Assembly (NCBI GenBank): GCA_959599915.1
Contig: CAUGJE010000020.1
Coordinates: 1 to 31,344 of the forward strand
Length of the DNA: 31,344 nt
Source: an uncultured Collinsella sp.
GTDB lineage: Bacteria; Actinomycetota; Coriobacteriia; Coriobacteriales; Coriobacteriaceae
Direction: 5' to 3'
The translations under genes were made by a program, and so were the position numbers. Positions 13,982-21,749 of the stretch are shown piece by piece. The notes beneath the pieces were generated by a model. It saw only the letters and a program-made list of their open reading frames with translations, searched no databases and was not told the origin of the DNA. Each line of letters opens with the position of its first letter. The stretch's first letter is position 1.

Positions 13982-16639
13982 TTAGGCGCCGAGCGCGGTC
14001 TTGGCGGCCGCGAGGGCATCGGCGATACCGGCAGCATTCTTGCCACCGGCCTGGGCCATGTTGGGACGACCGCCACCGCGACCATCGACCAGGCCCGCGA
14101 TCTGCTTGATCACGTTGTCGGCGTGGAAACCGGCCTTCACGGCGTCATCGGAGCCGGCGGCGAGCAGGGCCGGGGTGCCCTTCTCGGTAACGCTGGCAAC
14201 GACGCAGGCGACGGGGCCGGCAACCTTCTGGTGCACGGTATCCCACACATTGCGCAGGTCAGCAGCCTCAAGACCCTGAAGCTCAGCGACGACGAGCTTG
14301 TAGCCGTTCAGCTCGACAGCGCCCTCGATGGCGCCAGAGATAGCGTCGGAGGAGCCACCGGTGAGTGCCTTCTTGAGCTTGTTGGACGTCTCGCGCAGCT
14401 CGGCCTGCAGGTTCTCCACGCGGGCGGGAACCTCGTCAACACGGCACTTGAGCGCAGCGGCAGCGGCGTCAACGAGCGCCAGGCGGTCGGCCATGTAGTC
14501 GAGAGCGCCCTTGGAGGTCACGGCCTCGATACGGCGGACGTTGGAGCCCGTAGAGGACTCGGAAATGATCTTGAACAGGCCGATCTCGGCAGTATTGGCG
14601 GCATGCGTACCGCCGCAGAGCTCACGGGAGAACGGCTGATCCTCGGCGCCCACGGAGACGACGCGGACGACGTCGCCGTACTTCTCGCCAAAGAGGGCGA
14701 CAGCACCGGCGGCCTTGGCCTCGTCGATGCCCATGACGCGGGTCACGACCGGTTTGGAAGCGAAGATCTGCTGGTCGACCAGGTCCTCGACAGCCTTGAG
14801 CTGCTCGGAGGACAGGGCCTCGAAGTGCGTGAAGTCAAAGCGCAGGTGCTCGGGCGTCACCAACGAGCCAGCCTGGGAGACATGCTCGCCCAGGACCTGC
14901 TTAAGCGCGGCGTCGAGCAGGTGCGTGGCAGTGTGGTTGCGGCGCAGGAAGCCACGGCGCTCGGCGTCGAGCGCGGCTGTCACGGTAGCACCGACGGTCA
15001 GTGTGCCCTCGGCAACGTGCGCGACGTGAGCATACAGGCCATTGTGGTTCTTGGTGTCGACAACAGTCAGCGCAACGCCCTCGGCGGAAAGCTCACCGGT
15101 ATCGCCCTGCTGGCCACCCATCTCGGCGTAGAACGGGGTGCGGTCGAGCACGACCTCGACGTCCTCACCGACGGAAGCAGACTCGACGGACTCGCCGTTG
15201 CGAACGATGGCGACAACCTTGGCACCCTCGATCACATCGTTGTCATAGCCGTCGAACTCGGTCGCGGCAACCTTGTCGGAAAGCTCGACCCACACGTCGT
15301 TGAAGCTGCCCCAAGCATCGCCCTTGACGTTGGCGCGAGCGCGGGCCTTCTGGTCCTCCATGCAAGCGGTGAAGCCGTCCATATCGACGTCGTGGCCAGC
15401 GACGCCGGCAATCTCGACGGTCAGGTCAATGGGGAAACCAAAGGTGTCATGCAGCTTAAAGGCGACGTCGCCCGGAAGGACAGCACCCTCGGCAAGCGCG
15501 GCCAGAGCCTCATCCAGGTAGACGCGGCCGTTGTCGAGCGTCGTGGAGAAACGCTCCTCCTCGGAAGCGACGATACCCTTAACGAGCGCGACGTTCTTGA
15601 GCAGCTCGGGATAGGCCTCGCCCATCTGGGCGTTGACCTCGTCAATGAACTTGGTCAGGAAGGCGCCCTCGATGCCCAGCAGGCGACCGTGGAACACGGC
15701 GCGGCGGAGCAGGCGGCGAAGGACGTACTCGCGACCCTCGTTACCGGGGAGAATGCCGTCCGAGATCATAAAGTCGACGGCACGAGAGTGATCTGCGATG
15801 ATGCGCAGGGAGCGGCTAGCACCGGAGTAATCGTCGGCGTCATAGGTCTTGCCGCTGATCTTCTCGCCCAGCTTGATGAGGTGCTGCATCAGATCGCCGT
15901 CGTAGTTAGCGGTCTTGTGCTGCATGATGGCGGCCATGCGCTCCAGACCCATGCCCGTATCGAGGTTGCGGTGCGGCAGCTCCGGCATGGAGCCATCCTC
16001 CTGGCGGTCGTACTGGGTAAAGACGAGATTCCAGAACTCCAGGAAGCGGTCGCAGTCGCAGCCGGGCTTGCAGTCGGGGCTGCCGCAGCCGACCTCCTCG
16101 CCCATGTCAAAGTAGATCTCGGAGCACGGACCGCAGGGGCCGGTGGGGCCAGCGGCCCAGAAGTTGTCGTCCTCGCCCAGGCGGGAGATGTGATCCTCGG
16201 CAACGCCCAGGGAGCGCCACACGTCATGGGTCTCGTCGTCCTCGGTAAAGACGGTGAAGTACAGGCGATCGAGCGGCAGCTTGAACTCCTTGGTAATGAG
16301 CTCAAAGGCCCAAGCGCAGGCCTGCTGCTTGGAGACGCCACCAAAGGAGAAGTCGCCGAGCATCTCAAAGAAGGACAGGTGACGGCCGTCCTCGCCGATG
16401 CAATCGATGTCGTTGGTGCGGACGCACTTCTGGCAGGAGATTGCGCCGATCTCCTTCATGGTCTTCTTGCCCTGGTAATACTCCTTAAACTGGTTCATGC
16501 CGGCGTTGGCAAGCAGCAGCGAAGGATCGTCGGGGACGAGGGACGAAGAAGGATAGAGCTTAAGACCGCGCTCCTCAAAGAAGTTGAGGAACTTAGAGCG
16601 AATCTCGGCCGTAGTCATTGACGGGTAGTCAGCACTCAT
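13982..16639 (-). CDS. alaS: Alanyl-tRNA synthetase
   Basis: This 885-residue class II synthetase charges tRNA-Ala and edits mischarged Ser/Gly. The N-terminal catalytic domain starts MTTAEIRSKFLNFFEERG. The editing domain carries the zinc-binding HTATH and CGGTHAANT motifs, and a C-terminal DHHA1 domain ends in the Gly-rich GGGRPNMAQAGG. ATG 16639 follows GAGGAG by eight bases; a 30-residue upstream extension crosses the promoter and is rejected. A promoter with an extended -10 lies just upstream. It is the first gene of the unit alaS-ruvX-mltG-yqeG-aroK-aroB-like. Confidence 0.97.
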   Translation of the reverse strand: MSADYPSMTTAEIRSKFLNFFEERGLKLYPSSSLVPDDPSLLLANAGMNQFKEYYQGKKTMKEIGAISCQKCVRTNDIDCIGEDGRHLSFFEMLGDFSFGGVSKQQACAWAFELITKEFKLPLDRLYFTVFTEDDETHDVWRSLGVAEDHISRLGEDDNFWAAGPTGPCGPCSEIYFDMGEEVGCGSPDCKPGCDCDRFLEFWNLVFTQYDRQEDGSMPELPHRNLDTGMGLERMAAIMQHKTANYDGDLMQHLIKLGEKISGKTYDADDYSGASRSLRIIADHSRAVDFMISDGILPGNEGREYVLRRLLRRAVFHGRLLGIEGAFLTKFIDEVNAQMGEAYPELLKNVALVKGIVASEEERFSTTLDNGRVYLDEALAALAEGAVLPGDVAFKLHDTFGFPIDLTVEIAGVAGHDVDMDGFTACMEDQKARARANVKGDAWGSFNDVWVELSDKVAATEFDGYDNDVIEGAKVVAIVRNGESVESASVGEDVEVVLDRTPFYAEMGGQQGDTGELSAEGVALTVVDTKNHNGLYAHVAHVAEGTLTVGATVTAALDAERRGFLRRNHTATHLLDAALKQVLGEHVSQAGSLVTPEHLRFDFTHFEALSSEQLKAVEDLVDQQIFASKPVVTRVMGIDEAKAAGAVALFGEKYGDVVRVVSVGAEDQPFSRELCGGTHAANTAEIGLFKIISESSTGSNVRRIEAVTSKGALDYMADRLALVDAAAAALKCRVDEVPARVENLQAELRETSNKLKKALTGGSSDAISGAIEGAVELNGYKLVVAELQGLEAADLRNVWDTVHQKVAGPVACVVASVTEKGTPALLAAGSDDAVKAGFHADNVIKQIAGLVDGRGGGRPNMAQAGGKNAAGIADALAAAKTALGA

Positions 16640-16685
16640 AGAGGGAATCTCCTCGGTTTCACATCGAAACAGTTCAAACGTAACG

Positions 16686-16713
16686 ATATTACCATCCCAC
16701 CGCGCCTGTGCAA
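16686..16713 (-). promoter_or_regulatory. Predicted alaS promoter (extended -10)
   Basis: On the minus strand TTGCAC (16708-16713) and TAATAT (16686-16691) are 16 bases apart, with TGG directly before the -10 (extended -10). It lies 47 bases before the alaS start and just downstream of the terminator at 16712-16741. Confidence 0.6.
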
Positions 16714-16741
16714 AAAAGAGGGCCGCCAAACAGCGACCCTC
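16712..16741 (-). terminator. Terminator for the minus-strand sigma operon
   Basis: The stem GAGGGTCGC/GCGGCCCTC (with one G-T pair; 16733-16741 and 16718-16726) is followed on the minus strand by six T (16712-16717). The nearest upstream minus-strand gene is the AI-2E permease ending at 17080. Its transcript would therefore run antisense through the small membrane protein gene before stopping here. Confidence 0.7.
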
Positions 16742-16778
16742 CAGCGAAAGTGCACGTTATTTAGTACTGTGCGATCCT

Positions 16779-16807
16779 TTGAAAAAGGGCTGCTGTAGAA
16801 TTACATA
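16779..16807 (+). promoter_or_regulatory. Predicted promoter of small membrane protein gene
   Basis: TTGAAA (16779-16784) and TACATA (16802-16807) are spaced by 17 bases and end 26 bases before the start codon at 16834. Confidence 0.5.
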
Positions 16808-16833
16808 TAAGAGTCACCCGGAAGGAGCGATCA

Positions 16834-17073
16834 ATGAAAAGCAAACGATTTTTCCTCAATGCACTTCTGTTAGCGGCACTTTTAACGCTTTTGGCTTTCA
16901 CCTGCTGGTACGCAAACCAAACAGCATTTGGCTACGTGTTGTATGCAGTAATGTCCGGCGATAAGGCTTATTACACTCTACGCGCAATTGACATTCTCTT
17001 TTTCTATGTTGCCGGCCCCTTATCAATCGCTTTGCTCGCGTTTCTTGTCATTTTCAACTTCAAGAAACGTTAA
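16834..17073 (+). CDS. Small two-helix membrane protein, unknown function
   Basis: This 79-residue protein has two hydrophobic helices (about 6-26 and 52-74), a basic start (MKSKR) and a basic end (FKKR), so both ends probably face the cytoplasm. The outside loop carries several aromatic residues. No family was recognised. Support for it being real: a strong site (GGAAGGAG) seven bases before ATG, a plausible promoter, and lower GC and different codon choice from its neighbours, which also hints at recent acquisition. It is convergent with the AI-2E permease gene, with six bases between the two stop codons and no terminator in between, so the two transcripts must overlap. Confidence 0.65.
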   Translation: MKSKRFFLNALLLAALLTLLAFTCWYANQTAFGYVLYAVMSGDKAYYTLRAIDILFFYVAGPLSIALLAFLVIFNFKKR

Positions 17074-17079
17074 TAGGAC

Positions 17080-18492
17080 CTATTTAGAATCCGAGTCGTC
17101 CATGGAGCCGTCGATGCCGGTTTTGGTATCGTCGTCAGTGTTGGAGTCATCGTCCTTGGCAAAGGGGTTCTTGAAGAAGCCCGTGGCATCGGGCTGCAGA
17201 CCAGAGAGCTTAATCCAGGGATTATCGAGTTCGGGCTTGGGCATGGCCTTGGCCTCGGGCGCGGTCTCGTTGCCGATGAGCTCGGACTCATAGATGAACG
17301 TATCGTCTCCGAGCGCGTCGTAGGCGGCGACCGGGTTGCCCTCGGTATCGCGATACGGAGTGCCCTTAAACACGGCGCCGTCGTATGCCACGAGCTGACG
17401 GCCGGTCTCGTTCTCAAAGCAGTAGACGAAGATGCCCTTGAGGGCCGCGCACAGCGGAATGGCGATAACCATGCCGATGGGACCCATGAGTGCCGAACCG
17501 ATAACGAGGGCCGTCAGGCTCATAACGGGATGCACCTGCACCGAGCTCTGCATGACCTTAGGCGAAATGACATTATCGGTGACATTTTGAGCCACCATGG
17601 TCACGACAAGCGTCCATAACGCCAGCATAGGGCTGAACATAAAACCGAGCACCGTGGCGATCGCCGCGCTCACCCAGGGACCGACAACCGGAACCAAATG
17701 CATGATGCCGGTAAAGATGGCCATGAGCGCTGCGTATGGATGGCCAATGAGCGTAAAGCCGATAAAAGCCAAAAAGCCACCGCAGATGGACGTCACGACC
17801 ATGCCGCGCATATAGCCGCCAACCGAGCGTGAAAGGATGGCAACCATAAAGCGGTACGAGGTCTCTTTTTCCTGTCCGATGATGGTGCAGACCTCGTGGT
17901 GCATGCGGGGAAAATCGCAGGCAAGCCAGTAGGCAAGCACCAGACCCAGGAAGATGACGAACAGCTGCGAGGCCGTGTTGGTAATGAGCGGAAACACGCC
18001 GCGGCCGAGCTCCGCTGCGATTTGCGAGACGTACTTGGACGCTACGGTAACCAGCGAAGAAAGATTGTCGTCCAGATACTCCTTGAGCGGCGTGTTGTTG
18101 AGCGTCTTAGCGTGCGAGAGCATCTCGTTGAGATCGCCACCCGCAACACGAAGCTGCTCGGGCAGGCGGCTCAGGACTTCCATGATTTGACCGAGCAAAA
18201 TAGGCGAGAGGATGCAGACGACGCCGACGAGCACGGCAACAACCACAATGAGCGCGATAAGCGAACCGATGCCGCGATTCACGCCGTGATGCTCGAGCCA
18301 GTTGGTGATCGGCGACATGACAAAAGCGATGATGGAACCGACTGCCAAAAACTCGATGACCGGTGCCAGGATGCCCATAAGGTTAAAGATGACGGCAGCG
18401 ATGACAATGCAGCCGACGACGCCCCAAATGCGCAGCGTCAGAATACGGGTATCGCGAAGCGTGCGGTCGATTTGTTGGGGGTGCTCACTCAT
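17080..18492 (-). CDS. AI-2E family permease (PerM/TqsA-like)
   Basis: This 470-residue membrane protein of the AI-2E transporter family (DUF20) has hydrophobic segments early (about 20-75), around 80-100, and a C-terminal group from about 185 to 370. The family-typical GIMHLVPVVGPWVSA and NVTDNVISPKVM stretches are visible. A charged tail of about 90 residues, rich in Asp/Lys/Pro, follows. Members have been assigned signal export, Na+/H+ antiport or other transport; the substrate cannot be told here. The ATG overlaps the stop of the upstream sigma factor gene as ATGA, so the permease is translationally coupled to it and probably part of its regulatory or stress output. Confidence 0.88.
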   Translation of the reverse strand: MSEHPQQIDRTLRDTRILTLRIWGVVGCIVIAAVIFNLMGILAPVIEFLAVGSIIAFVMSPITNWLEHHGVNRGIGSLIALIVVVAVLVGVVCILSPILLGQIMEVLSRLPEQLRVAGGDLNEMLSHAKTLNNTPLKEYLDDNLSSLVTVASKYVSQIAAELGRGVFPLITNTASQLFVIFLGLVLAYWLACDFPRMHHEVCTIIGQEKETSYRFMVAILSRSVGGYMRGMVVTSICGGFLAFIGFTLIGHPYAALMAIFTGIMHLVPVVGPWVSAAIATVLGFMFSPMLALWTLVVTMVAQNVTDNVISPKVMQSSVQVHPVMSLTALVIGSALMGPIGMVIAIPLCAALKGIFVYCFENETGRQLVAYDGAVFKGTPYRDTEGNPVAAYDALGDDTFIYESELIGNETAPEAKAMPKPELDNPWIKLSGLQPDATGFFKNPFAKDDDSNTDDDTKTGIDGSMDDSDSK

Positions 18493-19280
18493 GAACGAAC
18501 CATCACTCCGTCGGGGTCGATCTTATCTTGAATCTTCTTAAGCGTGCGGCGCAGCAGACGCGAAACCTGCACCTGCGAGATGCCCAGCTTCTTGGCAATC
18601 TCGATCTGGGTCATGCCCTTCACAAAACGCAGCTCGATAACCTCGCGCTCGCGCGGCGAGAAATCGCGGATGGCTTCCTCGATTACCAGACGGTCATCGG
18701 TAAAGTCGAGCTCGTTGTCATCGTCGGCGTAACGATCGAGAATCGAAGGCGCATCATCGGAATCGGACGCACCGGGGGCCTCGATGGGCACCGAGGTGTA
18801 GGCCGAGGACGATTCCATGGCTTCGAGCACCTCGTCGACGGTTACGCCAAGATAATCGGCGATTTCCTCAACCTTGGGCGAACGCTGAAGCTCGTTGGTG
18901 AGCTTGTCGGTGGCCTGGTTAACCTTGGCAGAGAGCTCCTGCAGACGACGCGGCACGCGCACACTCCAGCCCTTGTCGCGGAAGTGGCGCTTAATCTCGC
19001 CCAAGATGGTGGGCGTGGCAAACGTCGTGAACTCGAGTCCGCGCTCGGGATCAAAGCGATCGATAGCCTTGAGCAAGCCCAAGTACCCGACCTGCAAAAG
19101 GTCATCGAGCGGCTCGCCGCGGTTCTTGAATTTGTTGGCAAGAAACCTTACCAGGTTCATATGGGACATGACGAGCTGCTCGCGAGCATCCGGATCACCG
19201 GTCTCCTTATAACGACGAAACAGCTCGCGGGTTTTCTCCTTGTCCCAAGCGGTCTTGCCGCTCCGGGAGCGTTCGGTCAT
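18489..19280 (-). CDS. SigB/SigF-type RNA polymerase sigma factor
   Basis: This 263-residue sigma-70 group 3 factor has region 2 at about 36-105 (LVRFLANKF, DDLLQVGYLGLLKAIDRFD, FTTFATPTILGEIKRHFRDK), region 3 at about 110-190 (VRVPRRLQEL), and region 4 at about 205-255, where the helix-turn-helix includes GMTQIEIAKKLGISQVQVSR. The pattern matches the SigB/SigF/SigG general-stress and sporulation group. It starts one base after the stop of an RsbW-like anti-sigma gene, the classic arrangement for a partner-switching pair, and overlaps the permease by four bases. The regulon is probably stress-related; no sporulation genes are in view. SigB versus SigF naming is not decidable from sequence alone. 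Confidence 0.93.
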   Translation of the reverse strand: MTERSRSGKTAWDKEKTRELFRRYKETGDPDAREQLVMSHMNLVRFLANKFKNRGEPLDDLLQVGYLGLLKAIDRFDPERGLEFTTFATPTILGEIKRHFRDKGWSVRVPRRLQELSAKVNQATDKLTNELQRSPKVEEIADYLGVTVDEVLEAMESSSAYTSVPIEAPGASDSDDAPSILDRYADDDNELDFTDDRLVIEEAIRDFSPREREVIELRFVKGMTQIEIAKKLGISQVQVSRLLRRTLKKIQDKIDPDGVMVRS

Positions 19281-19281
19281 A

Positions 19282-19659
19282 TTAGATATCCGCCTTGAGG
19301 TCGAGGGAAAGCGTTAGGGGCGCTGTAGTCTTTTCGTAGGAGTCGCACACACTCGCCAAAATGAGCTCGGCATACACGGCAGCCTGGTCATCCTCATCGA
19401 CAGTCGCCTGGTCGCCAAAGGTAAAGGTCATGCCCACATGCGATTCGTCGACATCGAATTTGATCGAGATATCGTCGGAATCAACAGCCGTGCAGCCAAA
19501 GATGAAGGCTTCTTCGGCAGCCATACGAATGTCCTCGATGCGATCGACGGACATAGAGCACAGGGCGCCGACGTTGGCGGCCGTCATGCGCACCAAGCGC
19601 GCGAGACGCGGATCACCGGCAACGCTCAGCGTAATGGGGCAGGTTGCTTCGCTACTCAT
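19282..19659 (-). CDS. RsbW/SpoIIAB-like anti-sigma factor, degenerate ATP site
   Basis: This 125-residue protein has the size and gene position of an RsbW-type anti-sigma factor, directly upstream of a SigB/SigF-type gene. The N-terminal part (PITLSVAGDPRLARLVRMTAANVG, shared with RsbW relatives) and the helix DIRMAAEEAF align with the family. The asparagine expected in the N-box (E-A-x-x-N) is replaced by Phe54, and no clear DxGxG ATP-binding box follows. It may therefore bind the sigma factor without being an active kinase. ATG 19659 has GAGGAG eight bases upstream; the long upstream frame is rejected. It overlaps the DUF948 gene by eight bases. No RsbV-type antagonist is encoded nearby. 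Confidence 0.7.
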   Translation of the reverse strand: MSSEATCPITLSVAGDPRLARLVRMTAANVGALCSMSVDRIEDIRMAAEEAFIFGCTAVDSDDISIKFDVDESHVGMTFTFGDQATVDEDDQAAVYAELILASVCDSYEKTTAPLTLSLDLKADI

Positions 19660-20239
19660 CGCAGGACTCCTCGGAGGTCTCGGCAGGCGTATAGGTGTAA
19701 TACTGAGCAGGCTTAGCAGCGGGCTTCTGAACATCATCGTCGTCAGCAGCGGCATCGTCGTCGCCAATCAGAACGCGCTCAGTGGGCTGCTCGGCCTCGG
19801 CAGCGGCAGCGGCGAGCTTGCGATCGGCGTCGGCTGCAGGAGCCTTCACCTTATTGAAGAGCTTCTGCACGGCGCCAGCAGCAGAATCAGTCACGCTCGA
19901 TACGGCATTGCTGGCCTCGGCCACGCTGCCCGTGACCTCGGAAATGTCGCGAACGACCGCCTCAACCTCAACGAGGTTAGACGTCAGAGCATCAACGGCA
20001 GTCTTGCTCGACTTGAGGAGCGGCTCCATCTGGGCAAGTGCCGGCGTAAGCTCATCAACGGCGCCATCAAGCTTTGCCACCACGGGCTGCGCCTCGGCAA
20101 TCGTATTGTTGAGGTCGGTTACCGTCTTGTCGAGCGAGTCGACAACGGTGCGGGTTTTGCGCAGGGTGAGCGCAAGCTCAACGATAGCCCACACGCCGGC
20201 AACGGCAAGCAGCAGCAAGGCGATTTGAATGGGACTCAT
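19652..20239 (-). CDS. DUF948-type membrane-anchored coiled-coil protein
   Basis: This 195-residue protein has one N-terminal membrane helix (SPIQIALLLLAVAGVWAIVELAL, about 2-24). A long helical region (about 30-145) follows, with regular Val/Leu spacing like a coiled coil or methyl-accepting-type rod, then an acidic Ala/Asp-rich tail. The architecture fits the DUF948 family; the function is unknown. ATG 20239 has GGGAGG upstream. It overlaps the RsbW-like gene by eight bases (ATGAGTAG) and heads the sigma operon, so it may sense or anchor a component of the stress response at the membrane. Confidence 0.75.
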   Translation of the reverse strand: MSPIQIALLLLAVAGVWAIVELALTLRKTRTVVDSLDKTVTDLNNTIAEAQPVVAKLDGAVDELTPALAQMEPLLKSSKTAVDALTSNLVEVEAVVRDISEVTGSVAEASNAVSSVTDSAAGAVQKLFNKVKAPAADADRKLAAAAAEAEQPTERVLIGDDDAAADDDDVQKPAAKPAQYYTYTPAETSEESCDE

Positions 20240-20318
20240 ACAAGCCTCCCAAAGAAATCGAAATACAAACGCTTTCCATGGTACCCCAAAGGGGACCGAA
20301 CATGCCAAGAGCAGCAAC

Positions 20319-20330
20319 GTGGGACAAAAT
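20319..20330. repeat. Second copy of GTGGGACAAAAT motif
   Basis: The 12 bases just beyond the rarA stop equal the left arm and first loop base of the hairpin at 3467-3500, allowing for its A-run length. The complementary right arm is absent here. It may be a remnant or half copy of a dispersed element. Confidence 0.3.
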
Positions 20331-20339
20331 TATCAGCAG

Positions 20340-21704
20340 CTACTTCGGTGCATTCCCGCTGCGGTCGCGTTCGCTTTGCTCTACGCGCCATTCTTCCCAA
20401 CCGCGGCCGGCAGGCTGCCAAAATGCACCGCGTTCTAAGCCTTCGGGCAAATAGCGCTGGTCGACCCAGCCTTCGGGATAATCGTGCGGATACTTATACA
20501 CACCGTATTCATCGCTGCCCGGGCGATGGCGATCGCGTAGATAACTCGGCACCTCGCGAAGCCCACTAGAGTGGATATCGGCCAGCGCCGCATCGATCGA
20601 AGCCTCGCACGCGTTGGATTTAGGCGCCAAGCACACATAGAGTGCAGCCTGAGCCAGGTTAATGCGGCACTCGGGATAGCCAATGACCTCGGCAGACTTA
20701 AACGCGGCATGTGCCACCAAAAGTGCCTGCGGATCGGCATTGCCAACATCCTCAGAAGCCTGAATCATAATGCGACGGGCGATAAACTTAGGATCCTCCC
20801 CCGCGTCAATCATGCGCGCGAGCCAATAGATCGTGGCATCGGGGTCGCTGCCGCGCATGGACTTGATGAACGCACTGATAATGTCATAGTGCATGTCGCT
20901 GTTTTTGTCATACGAAAAACCGCGGCGCGGGTTGGCAATCTTCACGTCATCGACGGTGATGGGATAACGCTCCCCCGCCGCCGGCGCTGGCGCCCCTTCG
21001 GTATCGGGACGCGTGACGGCAATCTCGCTCGCCAGCTCCAGCGTCGTCAGGGCAGAGCGCGCATCACCCGCGGCCAGCGTGCAGATGGTCTTGACCGTAT
21101 CATCATCGGCAGAAAACTTTCCGTTCAAGCCCTGTGGTGCCTCGAGCGCACGCTCAATAAGCGTGGCGATATCCTCATCCTTCAGATGTTCAAGCTCCAC
21201 CACGCGTCCGCGCGACAACAGTGCCGAATTGACCTCGAAGTACGGGTTCTCCGTCGTAGCGCCAATCATAATGACGGTACGGTTCTCAACTGCATGCAGC
21301 AGGGCATCCTGCTGCGACTTAGAGAAGCGGTGAATCTCATCGATGAATAGAATGGTGCGGCGGTCGTAGGTGTTCAGACGGGTCTTAGCCTCATCGATCA
21401 CGCGGCGCAAGTCCTTTACGGTGCCCGTCACGGCGCTGACCTCGACAAACTCGCTCTTGGTATGGTTGGCGATAATGTGGGCCAGCGTCGTCTTACCCGT
21501 ACCGGCCGGCCCGTACAGAATCACGCTCGAAAGCACGTCGTGCTCGATCGCGGCACGCAACCATGAGCCCTTACCGACGGCCTTTTGCTGGCCCACATAC
21601 TCGTCGAGCGAATTGGGGCGCATGCGCACCGCAAGCGGCGCATTCTGAAAGGAACGCTCGCGCGTCGAAGCAGAAAAAAGGTCGTCCATAGCCATCCCGT
21701 GCAT
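20340..21704 (-). CDS. rarA: Replication-associated recombination protein A (RarA/MgsA)
   Basis: This AAA+ ATPase of about 454 residues acts at stalled replication forks. Walker A is GPAGTGKT (65-72) and Walker B is FIDEIHRF (120-127). The sensor segment GATTENPYFEVNSALLSR and the C-terminal MgsA tetramer-forming domain (SAFIKSMRGSDPDATIYWLARM and beyond) are clear. The C-terminal tail (after about 405) is Arg/Glu-rich. Start choice is open: ATG 21704, 21695 or 21689 are all in frame and none has a strong site; the last gives MDDLFSASTRE. It lies 45 bases after dgt with a candidate -10 box in between, so it may be transcribed separately. Confidence 0.93.
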   Translation of the reverse strand: MHGMAMDDLFSASTRERSFQNAPLAVRMRPNSLDEYVGQQKAVGKGSWLRAAIEHDVLSSVILYGPAGTGKTTLAHIIANHTKSEFVEVSAVTGTVKDLRRVIDEAKTRLNTYDRRTILFIDEIHRFSKSQQDALLHAVENRTVIMIGATTENPYFEVNSALLSRGRVVELEHLKDEDIATLIERALEAPQGLNGKFSADDDTVKTICTLAAGDARSALTTLELASEIAVTRPDTEGAPAPAAGERYPITVDDVKIANPRRGFSYDKNSDMHYDIISAFIKSMRGSDPDATIYWLARMIDAGEDPKFIARRIMIQASEDVGNADPQALLVAHAAFKSAEVIGYPECRINLAQAALYVCLAPKSNACEASIDAALADIHSSGLREVPSYLRDRHRPGSDEYGVYKYPHDYPEGWVDQRYLPEGLERGAFWQPAGRGWEEWRVEQSERDRSGNAPK

Positions 21705-21728
21705 CAATCAAAAACGTTTTCCACAAAC

Positions 21729-21734
21729 AGTATA
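21729..21734 (-). promoter_or_regulatory. Possible -10 box for rarA
   Basis: TATACT on the minus strand lies 24 bases before the first ATG of rarA. No -35 hexamer was found at the right distance; the region overlaps the dgt stop. Weak evidence. Confidence 0.3.
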
Positions 21735-21749
21735 CCGAATAAATACGAA

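Noticed and set aside
13949..16621. Open frame of 890 codons on the plus strand opposite alaS
   Set aside because: It is antisense to a full AlaRS with all motifs; long antisense frames are normal in high-GC DNA with strong third-position bias, and the translation shows no domain.
16712..16741. T-box or attenuator in the alaS leader
   Set aside because: The hairpin lies upstream of the predicted alaS promoter, not after it, and no T-box core or Ala specifier was found.
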